Source of the DNA: Acidimicrobiia bacterium
GTDB taxonomy: Bacteria > Acidobacteriota > Terriglobia > Bryobacterales > Bryobacteraceae
DNA: 64,000 nt
Assembly (NCBI GenBank): GCA_016871315.1
Contig: VFZE01000031.1
Location: 1-64,000 of the forward strand
Direction: 5' to 3'
Shown here piece after piece: positions 17,199-26,792 of this stretch. A model generated the notes under the pieces. The model saw nothing but the letters and a program-made list of their open reading frames with translations, ran no database searches and was not told the origin of the DNA. Numbering within the stretch: the first letter of the stretch is position 1; every line of letters starts with the position of its first letter. Both the position numbers and the translations under genes were made by a program.

Positions 17199-18656
17199 TC
17201 AGGCCTCCCGCGGATATGATCGCTCGTAGACTTTCTCGCCGGCCACGTTGCGATGCTCGATGAGGAGCCGGGAGGACTGGCCTTCGGGCAGAACCTGGAT
17301 CGCCAGAAACCCGCCAAGCATGCGGTGGAAGCGGTGATACCGTGGTGTCTCGCCCGGTGAGCCGCTGGCGTGGGAATCGCTGGCGGCGCCGCAACCGAAC
17401 TCCTCGACCTTCGTTTCCGGATCGATGGAATGATACTGCCAGTGACGGTCGCCGCAAAGCACGAACGTATCGCCGCGGCTGCTGCCGGCCAGCCACTTAC
17501 GGAACTGTGTTCCTTCCGTGGCGAAGGTGCGATTGGAGTGGTTGTCCTTCTTGTTGGCGCGGTCCGGACCGACAACCGGCGTGGGGCTGATGATCAGCTT
17601 CCAATGCGCGTCGCTTGCGGTAAGCGACTGCTGCAGCCACCGCTTTTGCCGGGGACCCCAGATGGACTTTGACGGTCCGTCCTGCGTGGGGTTGGCGGTG
17701 CGGTAGTCGCGGCCCTCCAGCAGCCAGATTTCCAGCGCGCGCCCCCAGCGGAAGCTGCGGTAGGGACGCGGCCCCATGGGAACCTGCTCAGGGAAGATCT
17801 TGAGCCCCTGCTCGAAGGTGAACGGGTTCATCGTTTCATTCACCATGCCCGGCCAACAGTCGTCGGAGTAGCAGTCATGGTCGTCCTTGACCCAATAGCC
17901 GGGTACGGCGCGCAGGCATTCGACAAGCTTGGCTTGACTGAACATGCGGTGCCAGTGGTAGCGCGCCATCTCGACGGAGTTAACCACCGGGTCATCGCTG
18001 TCGTAGTAGACGTTGTCACCGACGGACAGATACGCGTGGGGCTGCATCTTGCGGATGGCGTCGTAGATCAGGAAGCCGCCGGGAGAATCAGTTTGCGAAT
18101 ACTTCTGACAGCTCATCATGGCAAGAGTGACGGGTGCGAGCACGGAGGCGGCAGGAGCGGTGCGGAACTGGCCCGTGAGCACGCCGTCCACTTTCATTCC
18201 CGCGCCGGCGCGCGTCTCCATGGTGTAGGTGTGGGCGGTATCCGGGCGCAGCTTGGTGATCGTGAACTGGCGAGTGAAATCGGAAGCCGCCCCGGCGGAC
18301 CCCCAACCGGAGTCGTGCACTTTCTTGCCATCAGACTGGCGTACAATCACTCGCAGCTGGCCCTCTTCGCCCGGGCAGGAGCCCTGCAGGGAACTGATGT
18401 CGAATTCGACCGGGAGCGTGGTTCCGCGCTGGCCCTTTCGCACCAAGCCGTCGGCGCGGCGCAGGGAATCCCGAGTGCGGCGTCCCCAGATAACGGCGGA
18501 CGTGGAAGAGACTTCGCCGGTGCGGACGCCGGTGGCTTGATGCGTTTCCACCTGCTGGGCGCGTACGGGGACCAGCGCGCCGAGCGCCAACCCAAGAACT
18601 TCGCGGCGGTTCGGCGGGCGGAAACCAGATTTCCGCAGTACTGCTATTTTGGACAT
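17199..18656 (-). CDS. PhoD-like alkaline phosphatase/phosphodiesterase, probable Tat substrate
   Basis: 485 aa from the ATG at 18656. The N-terminus has a twin-arginine signal (NRREVLGLALGALVPVRAQ), fitting the PhoD family. An N-terminal Ig-like domain (about 40-160, HQATGVRTGEVSSTSAVIWG) precedes the metallophosphatase domain. Likely metal-binding motifs are SVGDNVYYD, WVKDDHDCYSDD and VLCGDRHWQYH. The domain hydrolyses phosphate mono- or diesters in the periplasm. A longer in-frame reading to 19115 is an antisense extension into tldD and is rejected. Its start codon overlaps or lies within a few bases of the divergent tldD start. Confidence 0.88.
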   Translation of the reverse strand: MSKIAVLRKSGFRPPNRREVLGLALGALVPVRAQQVETHQATGVRTGEVSSTSAVIWGRRTRDSLRRADGLVRKGQRGTTLPVEFDISSLQGSCPGEEGQLRVIVRQSDGKKVHDSGWGSAGAASDFTRQFTITKLRPDTAHTYTMETRAGAGMKVDGVLTGQFRTAPAASVLAPVTLAMMSCQKYSQTDSPGGFLIYDAIRKMQPHAYLSVGDNVYYDSDDPVVNSVEMARYHWHRMFSQAKLVECLRAVPGYWVKDDHDCYSDDCWPGMVNETMNPFTFEQGLKIFPEQVPMGPRPYRSFRWGRALEIWLLEGRDYRTANPTQDGPSKSIWGPRQKRWLQQSLTASDAHWKLIISPTPVVGPDRANKKDNHSNRTFATEGTQFRKWLAGSSRGDTFVLCGDRHWQYHSIDPETKVEEFGCGAASDSHASGSPGETPRYHRFHRMLGGFLAIQVLPEGQSSRLLIEHRNVAGEKVYERSYPREA

Positions 18657-20118
18657 GAATATGCATGATATCGCCAAACAGGCTTTGAATGCCGCCCTGC
18701 TTGAAGGCGTGGAATACGCTGACGCGCGCGTGGTGGAACAGCGCCAGCGCGCACTGAGCACGAAGAATGGCGCGGTGGCGCAGGTTTCCAGTGAAGAGTC
18801 TTTCGGCGCCGGCATCCGGGTGCTGGCCGGCGGCTGCTGGGGCTTCGCCTCCACCCATGATCTGAGGAAAGAGGGTCTGGAAAAGGCAGGACGCCTGGCG
18901 GTGGAGATCGCGCGCGCCAGCTGCGAGGCGCGGAAGCTTCCGGTGGAACTGGCGCCTGAGCCGGCGGTGCAAGTGGTGTGGAGTTCGCCGTGCAACATCG
19001 ATCCATTTACGATTTCCGTGGAGACGCAGGTCGCGCTGCTGCTGGAGGTGGATGGCGAGTTGAGGCGGGAGAAGGGCGTCACCTTGGCCGAAACGTCGAT
19101 GGTGTTTGACCGCACGCGGCAGGTTTTTGTGAGCTCGGAAGGCAGCTCGATTGATCAAACACGCACCTGGAGCGGGGCAGGCTACACGGCGCACAGTTTC
19201 GGTGAGCAGGAGATTCAGCGCAGGAGCTATCCAAATTCGTTCGGCGGGCAGTATCAGCTGAAGGGGTGGGAACTGGTGCAAGAGCTGCGGCTTAAAGATC
19301 ATGCGGCGGGAGTGGCTTCCGAAGCAGTGGCCCTGCATTCGGCCGATGCCTGCCCGGAGATGACCGGGAACCTCATCCTGGACAGCAGCCAGCTTGGGTT
19401 GCAGATCCATGAATCGGTCGGCCATCCGATTGAGCTGGACCGTGTGCTGGGTTCGGAGGCGAATTATGCCGGGATGAGCTTCCTGACGCTGGACCAGCTG
19501 AACAAGCTGCGCTATGGGAGCGAGATCGTGAACGTGGTGTGCGATGCGCGGGCCGAGCATGGTCCGGGACTGGGGACATTCGCGTTCGATGACGAAGGAG
19601 TGGAGGCGCAACGGGTGGAGATTATTCGTGACGGGCAGTTCCGCGGATACATGAGCTCGCGGGAGACGGCGCGCGCGATCGGGGAAACGCGGTCGAACGG
19701 AACGATGCGTGCCGCGGGATGGAACCGGCTGCCGTTGATCCGCATGACGAACGTGAGCCTGGAGCCGGGCGGCCAGAGCCTGGAGGAGGTGTTCGGCGGC
19801 GTGGACCATGCCATTTACATGGAGACAAACAAGAGCTGGTCGATCGATGATAAGAGATACAACTTCCAGTTCGGCTGCGAGATTGCCTGGGAGATCCGCA
19901 ACGGCAAGCGCGTGCGGATGCTGAAGAACCCGACCTATAGCGGCATCACGACGGAGTTCTGGAATGCGTGCCAGGCAATCGCGGGGCGAGAGCACTGGGT
20001 ACTTTGGGGAGTGCCCAACTGCGGCAAGGGGCAGCCTGAGCAGACGATGGGAACAGGACATGGCGCCAGTCCGGCGCGGTTCGCGGGCGTGAAGATTGGC
20101 GGCGGATTTCAGGAGTGA
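18655..20118 (+). CDS. tldD: TldD-family metalloprotease
   Basis: 487 aa from the ATG at 18655; ATG 18661 is also possible (a GGA lies about 7 nt upstream) and TTG 18649 is less likely. The zinc motif is HESVGHPIELDR at about residue 255 (HExxxH), the hallmark of TldD subunits. The RGYMSSRETA, NGTMRAAGW and RMTNVSLEPG blocks are also typical. In the TldD/TldE pair this subunit is catalytic and cleaves unfolded or leader peptides in the cytoplasm. The partner follows immediately (20125). No RiPP precursor was seen nearby. Confidence 0.92.
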   Translation: MNMHDIAKQALNAALLEGVEYADARVVEQRQRALSTKNGAVAQVSSEESFGAGIRVLAGGCWGFASTHDLRKEGLEKAGRLAVEIARASCEARKLPVELAPEPAVQVVWSSPCNIDPFTISVETQVALLLEVDGELRREKGVTLAETSMVFDRTRQVFVSSEGSSIDQTRTWSGAGYTAHSFGEQEIQRRSYPNSFGGQYQLKGWELVQELRLKDHAAGVASEAVALHSADACPEMTGNLILDSSQLGLQIHESVGHPIELDRVLGSEANYAGMSFLTLDQLNKLRYGSEIVNVVCDARAEHGPGLGTFAFDDEGVEAQRVEIIRDGQFRGYMSSRETARAIGETRSNGTMRAAGWNRLPLIRMTNVSLEPGGQSLEEVFGGVDHAIYMETNKSWSIDDKRYNFQFGCEIAWEIRNGKRVRMLKNPTYSGITTEFWNACQAIAGREHWVLWGVPNCGKGQPEQTMGTGHGASPARFAGVKIGGGFQE

Positions 20119-20124
20119 GTGGAA

Positions 20125-21480
20125 ATGGACTGTGAACTTCTTCCGCGGGCGCAATGCCGCGAGACGATGGAACAAGCGCAGGCGGAGGCGCGCGCGCATG
20201 GGGTGAAGGACGTCGAGGTTCTGATGCTTGCCGGCGCGGAGGCATTGACTCGCTTTGCCAACAACACCATTCACCAGAATGTGGCCGAGCGCACGCGCCA
20301 TGTTTCGGTGCGCTGCCAGGAGAACAACCGCACGGCACGTGCGACAACCAACCGCACCGATGCGGAGTCGATACGGCGAGCGACACGACAGGCCATCGCC
20401 ATTCTGCGCGTGCAGCAGGCCGATGAGAAGCTCCCTCCGATGGCGCGACCGGACAAGGTTGTTCCAGTCGCGCGATGGTATTCCGGAACCGCGGGGTGCG
20501 CTCCGATGAAGCGCGCGTTGCTGGTCAAGGAAGTTATCCAGCTTTGTGAAGAAGCCGGACTGACAGTGGCGGGCATCGTTTCGACGGAAGAAACAGTAGA
20601 GGCTTTGCTCAACAGCGAGGGTGTGTTCTGCTACCACCCGGAGACGATGGCGACGTTTTCCATCACGGCGATGGCGGCCGATAGCTCGGGTTGGGCGAAG
20701 TCGTCCAGCACGGACCTGGAGAAGCTGGATGTAGCGGCGCTGGCCAAGCGCGCCGCCGGCAAGGCGGTTTCCTCCGGTAATCCCCGCGAACTGGCGCCAG
20801 GGCGTTATACGGTGATTCTGGAGCCTCCGGCGGTCCTCGATCTTGTGGGGCAGATATTCGGTGATTTCAGCGGCACGGCGCTGGAGGACAAGCGGAGCTT
20901 TCTCACCGACCGGTTGGGAGAAAAACTGTTCGGGGAGAACATCACGATCCGCGACGACGTGTTTCATCCACTGCAAGCCGGCGCTCCCTTCGACGGGGAG
21001 GGCGTGGGACGCCAAGGGCTGTCACTGGTGCAATCGGGCGTGGCGGGAGAAGTGGCCTGGTGCCGGGCAGCGGCGGCACGCAACGGGCGACAGCCCACCG
21101 GGCATGGATTCCCGCTGCCGAATTCAATCGGGGAGATGCCGCAGAACCTCGCGATCGAGGGCGGCGGTTCGAGCCTGGATGAGATGATCCGATCCACGAA
21201 GCGGGGGATCCTGGTGACGCGGCTTTGGTATATCCGCGAAGTGGATCCTTACACGAAGCTGATGACGGGGATGACGCGCGACGGCACGTTCCTGATCGAA
21301 GACGGCGAGGTTCGCGGCGGGCTGCGGAATTTCCGGTTCAATCAGAGCGTGGTGGAATTGCTAGGCAATGTCGAGATGCTGGGCCCCGCACTGCGGACCT
21401 CCGGCGAAGAGACGTTCGACATGGTGGTTCCGGCGATGAAGGTGCGTGAGTTTCAGTTCAGCGAAGTGACTCGGTTTTGA
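20125..21480 (+). CDS. pmbA: TldE/PmbA-family subunit
   Basis: 451 aa. The tldD stop is followed by CAGGAG-derived spacing that places an ATG at 20125 correctly; a GTG at 20119 abuts the stop and is an alternative. Lacks the HExxxH of TldD, as expected for the non-catalytic TldE/PmbA partner, and keeps GRYTVILEPPAVLDLVGQIF, KLFGENITIRDD and GGSSLDEMIRSTKRGILV. It forms the heterodimeric protease with the upstream gene. The C-terminal TRF is followed after 7 bp by the end of the convergent membrane protein gene. Confidence 0.92.
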   Translation: MDCELLPRAQCRETMEQAQAEARAHGVKDVEVLMLAGAEALTRFANNTIHQNVAERTRHVSVRCQENNRTARATTNRTDAESIRRATRQAIAILRVQQADEKLPPMARPDKVVPVARWYSGTAGCAPMKRALLVKEVIQLCEEAGLTVAGIVSTEETVEALLNSEGVFCYHPETMATFSITAMAADSSGWAKSSSTDLEKLDVAALAKRAAGKAVSSGNPRELAPGRYTVILEPPAVLDLVGQIFGDFSGTALEDKRSFLTDRLGEKLFGENITIRDDVFHPLQAGAPFDGEGVGRQGLSLVQSGVAGEVAWCRAAAARNGRQPTGHGFPLPNSIGEMPQNLAIEGGGSSLDEMIRSTKRGILVTRLWYIREVDPYTKLMTGMTRDGTFLIEDGEVRGGLRNFRFNQSVVELLGNVEMLGPALRTSGEETFDMVVPAMKVREFQFSEVTRF

Positions 21481-21487
21481 GAAGAGA

Positions 21488-23797
21488 CTATTTCGCCGCG
21501 GCGGGCTTGCGCGCCATACACCAAGTGAGCAGCGCGCAGGCGTACATGGCCGCGCCGAAGATGACCGTCTCGCGCAGGCCGAGGTAAAGGGCGAGAAAGA
21601 TCGCCAGCGCCGAACCCAACACGCTGGAGGCGGCGTTGATCGACCAGCCCCAGCGTACGCTGGGCTTGTGCATGCTCTCCAGCCTCGCCAGTCCCGAGGG
21701 AAACGGCATCCCCATCGCGAAACCCGCCGGCGCGATCAGCAGCACGCTGACCAGGATGCGCCACGGAAGCGGCCAGCCCACGCCCAGTTCGGCAAGCGGA
21801 GCCAAAATGAGGGCCAGCACGGCGACAAGGCCGATCACTGCGGTGAGTGCCTTGTCCACCTGAACCCGGCGGCTAAAGAAGCTGCCGGCGCCACTGGAGA
21901 CCAGCATCGAGAAGATGATCACCGTCAGCGCGTAGGTCGGATGGCCTAGGAACAGAACAAACTTCTGGATCAGCGCCACCTGGATCAGGATGTAGCCGGT
22001 GCCGATGAAGAGAAAGTACATCAAGTACCAGCGCAGCCCGCGCTCGGTGGGAAGTCTCGATCCAAGCAGCAAAGGCGGCAGCGCCAACATGATCGCCGTC
22101 GCCGCAAGGCTGACGCCCACCAGTCCGAACAGCAACGGCACCGCGCGGTTGATCTTGTAATCAGCCGTGTCTTTGTCAGGATTGGCGAGGAATTCCCAGA
22201 CATCGCGCGGCTGCACCGTGTAGAAGAAGAACGGCCGGTTGTCACCGACAGGGGAGACATCGAACGGATAATCGTCGAAGAACGCCCGCCGGTCCTTTGC
22301 CTGCAGAAAGCGGGTGAAGGAGTTGTTCGCTGTCTCGCCCGGCAGATAGACCGCCTGCATGCTCGCCAACCGCATGCCGGTTCTTGCCCGTTCCACGTCG
22401 TCCGGACTTAGCGGTTTCCGGGAGATGATGACGGTATCGGTGGCTCCCCACTCCTCAATCAACTGCACGTTTTCCCGCGCCACCACGAAGTGCCGCGCCG
22501 GATCCTTTTCACCCAATCTTTCCAGCGCCTCCACTGCCAGCGTGATCAGCCGCAGCGATTCGCGCGGAGGCCGGAATCCCCACCGGGTGAAGGCAAGAAT
22601 CCCGTCATCGGTGAGATGGCTCAGATAGTCCTCAAAAGCCTCCACCGTGTAGAGGTTGTTCTCCGAGAGCGCAAACGCGCCCGCCGCCGTGCTGGCCCAG
22701 GTGTCAACCAGCGTCGCCTGAATCACCTGGTACGTTTCCTTGCTGCGGCGTATGAAGCTCCGCCCATCCTCCACAAAGATACGCAGCTCGGGCCGGAAGT
22801 AGATATTGCGGCTCAGCGCGGGAAACCGCTCCCGCATGATTGTGTTCGCGATGATCGGGTTTATCTCGACACCTGTGATGTCCTTGCTGCGGCCTGCCAG
22901 GGCGCGCGCCACGTCGTATCCGCCTCCCGGACCGATGATCAGTGTCTTGGCGCCGGGCCGGATCACGTAAGGAAACCCGGGACCTTGCCGCAGCAGATCC
23001 TGCCGCTCCTCCTCCTTCATCGTGTCAAATTCGAAGTTCGCAATACCCGTGCTGGCATCCGCGTCGATGAAGATAGTCAAGTGGCGGGATGGGTCGGGTG
23101 CGATCGCGATGCGCGAAAAGCCGTTCCATTTGACAAAGGTTTCGCCCCGCAGCTCCTGCGTCTTGGCGTACTTGACGTCGATCAGCCGGTGACGATGGTT
23201 GTAGCCGGTCAGCGCCACTAAAGCCAATCCCAGCACCACCGCCGCCATGCGCCCATGCGCCGAGCCGGCCAATGTGTACCAGACAGCCGCCGCCGAAACA
23301 TACAGCACTGCCGCGGCAATCACCGTGTTCGGTCCGCCCAGCAGGTTCAGCAGCGGCAGCAGCGCCAGGCAGCCTCCCGCCGCACCCAGCAGGTCGAAGA
23401 AATAGACCCTGTCCACCCGCTCGATGGTTTCCGAGATGGCGATCGATACCGCCGCGCCGGCCAGGATGAAAGGAGCCGCACTGATCAGGTATACAAGGGC
23501 CAGCGTGAGGTTGCTCATCTCGCCGCTGCGCGTCAGCACGTACGTCAGCGCTCCGACGACGGCCACTCCGTTGGCCATGGCGACCAGCCCCAAACGATGG
23601 AACAGCCTGTCTCCCTTCCCCGCGATCAGGTAGCTGACCACGCCACCCGCGCCCAATCCGAACAGCGCCACCGAAATGGCCAGGAACGCGAAGTGGTAGT
23701 AGAAGACGACGGAGAAAATGCGCGTGAGGGAGAGTTCCAGCAGCAGCGTGGCAAGAGTCGTCAGAGCGACCCCTGTGTAGAGCAGTGACCACCGCAT
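21488..23797 (-). CDS. polytopic membrane protein with spermidine-synthase-like SAM-binding domain
   Basis: 769 aa from the ATG at 23797, where the first membrane helix begins (MRWSLLYTGVALTTLATLLLELSL); an ATG at 23866 would add 23 polar residues. Residues about 1-215 hold about seven TM helices. The middle (about 245-525) is a Rossmann domain like polyamine aminopropyltransferases: LIIGPGGGYDVARAL, DITGVEINPI and VEDGRSFIRRS. The C-terminal part has further TM helices (LLFGLVGVSLAATAIML through LTWCMARKP). Similar fusions are common in environmental bacteria and often annotated as spermidine synthase, but the true reaction is unproven. No speD-like partner is nearby. Confidence 0.8.
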   Translation of the reverse strand: MRWSLLYTGVALTTLATLLLELSLTRIFSVVFYYHFAFLAISVALFGLGAGGVVSYLIAGKGDRLFHRLGLVAMANGVAVVGALTYVLTRSGEMSNLTLALVYLISAAPFILAGAAVSIAISETIERVDRVYFFDLLGAAGGCLALLPLLNLLGGPNTVIAAAVLYVSAAAVWYTLAGSAHGRMAAVVLGLALVALTGYNHRHRLIDVKYAKTQELRGETFVKWNGFSRIAIAPDPSRHLTIFIDADASTGIANFEFDTMKEEERQDLLRQGPGFPYVIRPGAKTLIIGPGGGYDVARALAGRSKDITGVEINPIIANTIMRERFPALSRNIYFRPELRIFVEDGRSFIRRSKETYQVIQATLVDTWASTAAGAFALSENNLYTVEAFEDYLSHLTDDGILAFTRWGFRPPRESLRLITLAVEALERLGEKDPARHFVVARENVQLIEEWGATDTVIISRKPLSPDDVERARTGMRLASMQAVYLPGETANNSFTRFLQAKDRRAFFDDYPFDVSPVGDNRPFFFYTVQPRDVWEFLANPDKDTADYKINRAVPLLFGLVGVSLAATAIMLALPPLLLGSRLPTERGLRWYLMYFLFIGTGYILIQVALIQKFVLFLGHPTYALTVIIFSMLVSSGAGSFFSRRVQVDKALTAVIGLVAVLALILAPLAELGVGWPLPWRILVSVLLIAPAGFAMGMPFPSGLARLESMHKPSVRWGWSINAASSVLGSALAIFLALYLGLRETVIFGAAMYACALLTWCMARKPAAAK

Positions 23798-23895
23798 CGG
23801 AGGCGGGGAAGAAACGTTCCAGACCCGGGACAATCTATTATGGTATGCCAACTCGGGCTGCCTCATTCATGCCGCTCGGCGTAAACTAGAAGCTA

Positions 23896-24786
23896 GTGCA
23901 TCTGAGGGCGATACTCACACTGGCTTTCGCCGCCGCCGCGCTCGCCGATGACCGGCTGGAGCCAATACTCAACCGCGTGTCGGAGGAGGCCGAGGTATTT
24001 CAACAGCAGGCGACTAGTGTCGTTGGCCGCGAGACGCTGCACCACCGCGGGCGCAAGACCGGCTCCCGGTTCCGCATCGGTAAGGCTGCCCTCGATGCCC
24101 CTAAGTTCAGCTATCTACAGCGTGAGATCGTCTCCGAATACGGATTCTCCACATTCCAGGAAGCGCCTGAGGCGCTCCGCGAATTCCGCCAGGTGATCTC
24201 GGTCGACGGGCGCGGCGTGCTGAAGGCGGATCAGGCCCGGCTTGCGCTCGCAGCCGGCATGAGTTCCGAAGATGACCGGCTGCGTAAACGCATGCTGCAG
24301 GATTTCGAGCGCTACGGCACTATTGGCGCGGCTACAGATTTCGGCCAGATGCTGCTACTGTTCCGGCGCCGCGGGCTTGCCGGCTACGAGTTCGAAATTT
24401 CAGGTCCGGGACGCATGGGCGCCGAGGAAGTCATCGTGATCAGGTACCGCCAGAAGGAGTCGCCCGACGCCTTCCGCGTCTACCACGGCCGCGAAATGAC
24501 TCGCGTCAACATGAGCGGAGAATTGTGGGTGCGCGCCTCCGACTACATTCCGCTGAGAGTCACCATGCAGGCTACCTTACCGGAAGACGGCATCCCGGTG
24601 ATTCACTCCTCCACCACCGACTATCTGCGCAGCTCGCACGGGCTGATGCTGCCGGCCGCGGTCCACTACAAGAAGATGGCCGAAGGCCAGATCATAGTCG
24701 AGAACCGCTATCAATACTCCCAGTACCAGATGTTCAAGGTGGAAGCAGAGATCAAGTTCATCGCAGAGGACACACCGCAACCGTGA
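23896..24786 (+). CDS. exported protein of unknown function
   Basis: 296 aa with a GTG start; residues 1-17 are a signal peptide (LRAILTLAFAAAALAD). The mature part begins RLEPILNRVSEEAEVFQQQA and ends with a beta-rich region (SGELWVRASDYIPLRVTMQA, IVENRYQYSQYQMFKVEAEI) resembling lipoprotein-localisation/outer-membrane carrier-like sandwiches seen in acidobacterial exported proteins. No catalytic motif recognised. Its stop overlaps the next start as GTGA, so it is translationally coupled to the esterase-like gene. Confidence 0.7.
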   Translation: MHLRAILTLAFAAAALADDRLEPILNRVSEEAEVFQQQATSVVGRETLHHRGRKTGSRFRIGKAALDAPKFSYLQREIVSEYGFSTFQEAPEALREFRQVISVDGRGVLKADQARLALAAGMSSEDDRLRKRMLQDFERYGTIGAATDFGQMLLLFRRRGLAGYEFEISGPGRMGAEEVIVIRYRQKESPDAFRVYHGREMTRVNMSGELWVRASDYIPLRVTMQATLPEDGIPVIHSSTTDYLRSSHGLMLPAAVHYKKMAEGQIIVENRYQYSQYQMFKVEAEIKFIAEDTPQP

Positions 24787-25409
24787 AGCGGATAGTCTAC
24801 CTGCACGGGTTTGCCTCCAGCCCGGCATCGTCGAAGGCCCAGTTCTTTCAACAGCGATTCGCCGCGCTCGGCCAGGAGATGGAGATTCCCGACCTGGCGG
24901 AAGGCGATTTCGAAAAGCTGACTCTCTCCGGTCAACTGGCCGTGATGGAGCGCACGGCACGAGGCGAGCCGGCGTCTCTGATCGGCTCCAGCATGGGTGG
25001 CTACCTTGCGGCCCTCTATGCCGCCCGCCATCCGGAAGTGGAGAAGGTGGTGTTGATGGCTCCGGCGTTCGACTTCGGACCGCGTTGGAGCCGCAGTCTG
25101 GGCGAGATCACACTCGAGAATTGGCGCCGCACCGGCTGGCTGCAGATCTTCCACTACGGCGAGAACCGCGACCAGAGGGTGCATTACCGGCTGCTGGAGG
25201 ACGCGGCGCAGTATGAATCCTTCCCCGCCGTTTCGCAGCCCGTGCTCATCTTCCACGGTCGTGGCGACGATGTGGTGACGCCGGACTTATCAGAGAAGTT
25301 CGCCGGGATGCACGCCGCTACGGAACTGCACTTGCTGGATTCCGATCACCAGTTGTTGAATGTCACCGAATTCCTGTGGGAGCGAACCCGGCGGTTCCTG
25401 CTCGGTTAA
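24783..25409 (+). CDS. YqiA-like alpha/beta-hydrolase (esterase)
   Basis: 208 aa from the GTG at 24783, overlapping the previous stop as GTGA; a longer in-frame reading upstream lies inside that gene and is rejected. Small alpha/beta-hydrolase: VYLHGFASSPASSKAQFFQQ at the N-terminus, nucleophile elbow LIGSSMGGYLAAL, acid region FHGRGDDVV and His in DSDHQLLN. The set matches YqiA-type esterases, which cleave short acyl esters; physiological substrate unknown. Cytoplasmic. Its stop codon is shared with the convergent DUF1552 gene in the palindrome TTAA (25406-25409). Confidence 0.85.
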   Translation: MKRIVYLHGFASSPASSKAQFFQQRFAALGQEMEIPDLAEGDFEKLTLSGQLAVMERTARGEPASLIGSSMGGYLAALYAARHPEVEKVVLMAPAFDFGPRWSRSLGEITLENWRRTGWLQIFHYGENRDQRVHYRLLEDAAQYESFPAVSQPVLIFHGRGDDVVTPDLSEKFAGMHAATELHLLDSDHQLLNVTEFLWERTRRFLLG

Positions 25410-26770
25410 ATGCCGGAGACGTGGTTCAGCCGGCCCGTGCTGTCACCTAGCTGCGACGTGTTGACGCCCATGTGTTCCAGCATCGTCAGGTAGAGATTGG
25501 TGAGGGGTGTCTCGCGCGCATAGAGCACATGGCGCCCGGTGCGCAGCTTCCCCTTCGCGCCGCCGCATAGCAGCACCGGCAAGTCGTGATGCGTGTGGCG
25601 GTTGCCGTCGGCGATACCGCTGCCATAGATGATCATCGAGTTATCCAGCAGCGTTCCGTCGCCGTCGGAAATCGAATCCAGCTTCGCCAGGAAGTAGGCG
25701 AATTGCTCGGTGTGATAGCGGTTGATCAGCTTGATCTTGTCGATCCATTCCTGGTTGTCGCGGTGGTGCGTCAGGCCGTGATGTCCGTCGGTGACACCAA
25801 TTTCGCGGTAGGCGCGGTTCGAGCCCTCGCGCGCCATCATGAAACTCACCACGCGCGACATGTCGGTACGCAGCGCGATGGTCATCAAATCAAACATCAG
25901 CCGCGCATGTTCGGCGTAATCGGCCGGAATGCCCATCGGCTTTTCCAAGCCGGGCGCCAGTTTGCTCAGATCCACGTCGGCCGCCGCTTTCTCGGCGCTC
26001 TCCAGCCGCGTTTCCATGTCGCGCACGGCGGTAAGATACTCATCCATTTTCCGGCGGTCGGTGGCGCCCAGCGTTCCCTGCAGCCGCGCCGTGTCTTCCT
26101 GCACGAAGTCCAGCACGCTCTTCTCATAACGGCGCCGGCGCGCCCGCGCCTCCGGCGTTTCGTTCGGATCTGCGTTGCCGAACATTCGCTCAAACACGAG
26201 GCGCGGATTGATCTCCGGGGGGTTCGGCGTATTGGGCGAACGCCAGCTGATGTTGTTCGAGTAGGCGCAGCTGTAGCCGGAGTCGCAGTTGCCCGCCTGC
26301 CGGCCGCCCTCCAGTCCCAGTTCCATCGACGCGAAGCGCGTCTTGCTACCGATGGCCCTCGCCGCCACCTGGTCCACCGAAATGTCCAGACTGATATCGG
26401 CGCCCGCCGTCTTGCGCGGATGAACGCCAGTAAGGAACGTGGCCGCGGCGCGCGCGTGATCGCCCGGCCCGTCGCCTAGCGCGCGGCCCGTATTGTGCGT
26501 CAGCCCCGACAGCACCAGCATCTTCCTGCGATGCGGTTCCAGCGGCTTCATGATCGGAAGGAATTCATAGCCAGCACCGGTAACGGCAGGCTTCCAGTCT
26601 TCCATGATGATGCCATTGGGCACGTAACAGAACACCATGCGGCAGGGGGAAACTTCTCCTTGGCGGCTGGCCGCGACAAGCGCCGGGCGCATCGCGTCCA
26701 AGGCGGGCAGTGCGATGGCGGTTCCCAGACCGCGTAACAAAGTTCGCCGGGAAAGTTTCTTCGGTGTCAT
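25406..26770 (-). CDS. DUF1552 protein, Tat-exported
   Basis: 454 aa. Twin-arginine signal at the N-terminus (KLSRRTLLRGLGTAIALPAL). The rest follows DUF1552: VLSGLTHNTGRALGDGPGDH, ISLDISVDQVAA, DGHHGLTHHRDNQEWIDKI and NRHTHHDLPVLLCGGAKG. The family has an alkaline-phosphatase-like look and is almost always found beside a DUF1587/1592/1588/1585 cytochrome, as here (23 bp downstream of it on the same strand). The biochemical role of the pair is not established. Confidence 0.9.
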   Translation of the reverse strand: MTPKKLSRRTLLRGLGTAIALPALDAMRPALVAASRQGEVSPCRMVFCYVPNGIIMEDWKPAVTGAGYEFLPIMKPLEPHRRKMLVLSGLTHNTGRALGDGPGDHARAAATFLTGVHPRKTAGADISLDISVDQVAARAIGSKTRFASMELGLEGGRQAGNCDSGYSCAYSNNISWRSPNTPNPPEINPRLVFERMFGNADPNETPEARARRRRYEKSVLDFVQEDTARLQGTLGATDRRKMDEYLTAVRDMETRLESAEKAAADVDLSKLAPGLEKPMGIPADYAEHARLMFDLMTIALRTDMSRVVSFMMAREGSNRAYREIGVTDGHHGLTHHRDNQEWIDKIKLINRYHTEQFAYFLAKLDSISDGDGTLLDNSMIIYGSGIADGNRHTHHDLPVLLCGGAKGKLRTGRHVLYARETPLTNLYLTMLEHMGVNTSQLGDSTGRLNHVSGI

Positions 26771-26792
26771 AGATGGTCCAGGTCCTAAGCGG

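Noticed and set aside
18331-21015. An 894-codon minus-strand reading frame through tldD and tldE.
   Set aside because: It is the reverse of two recognised genes; its predicted protein has no family features. Same reasoning for 17877-18668.
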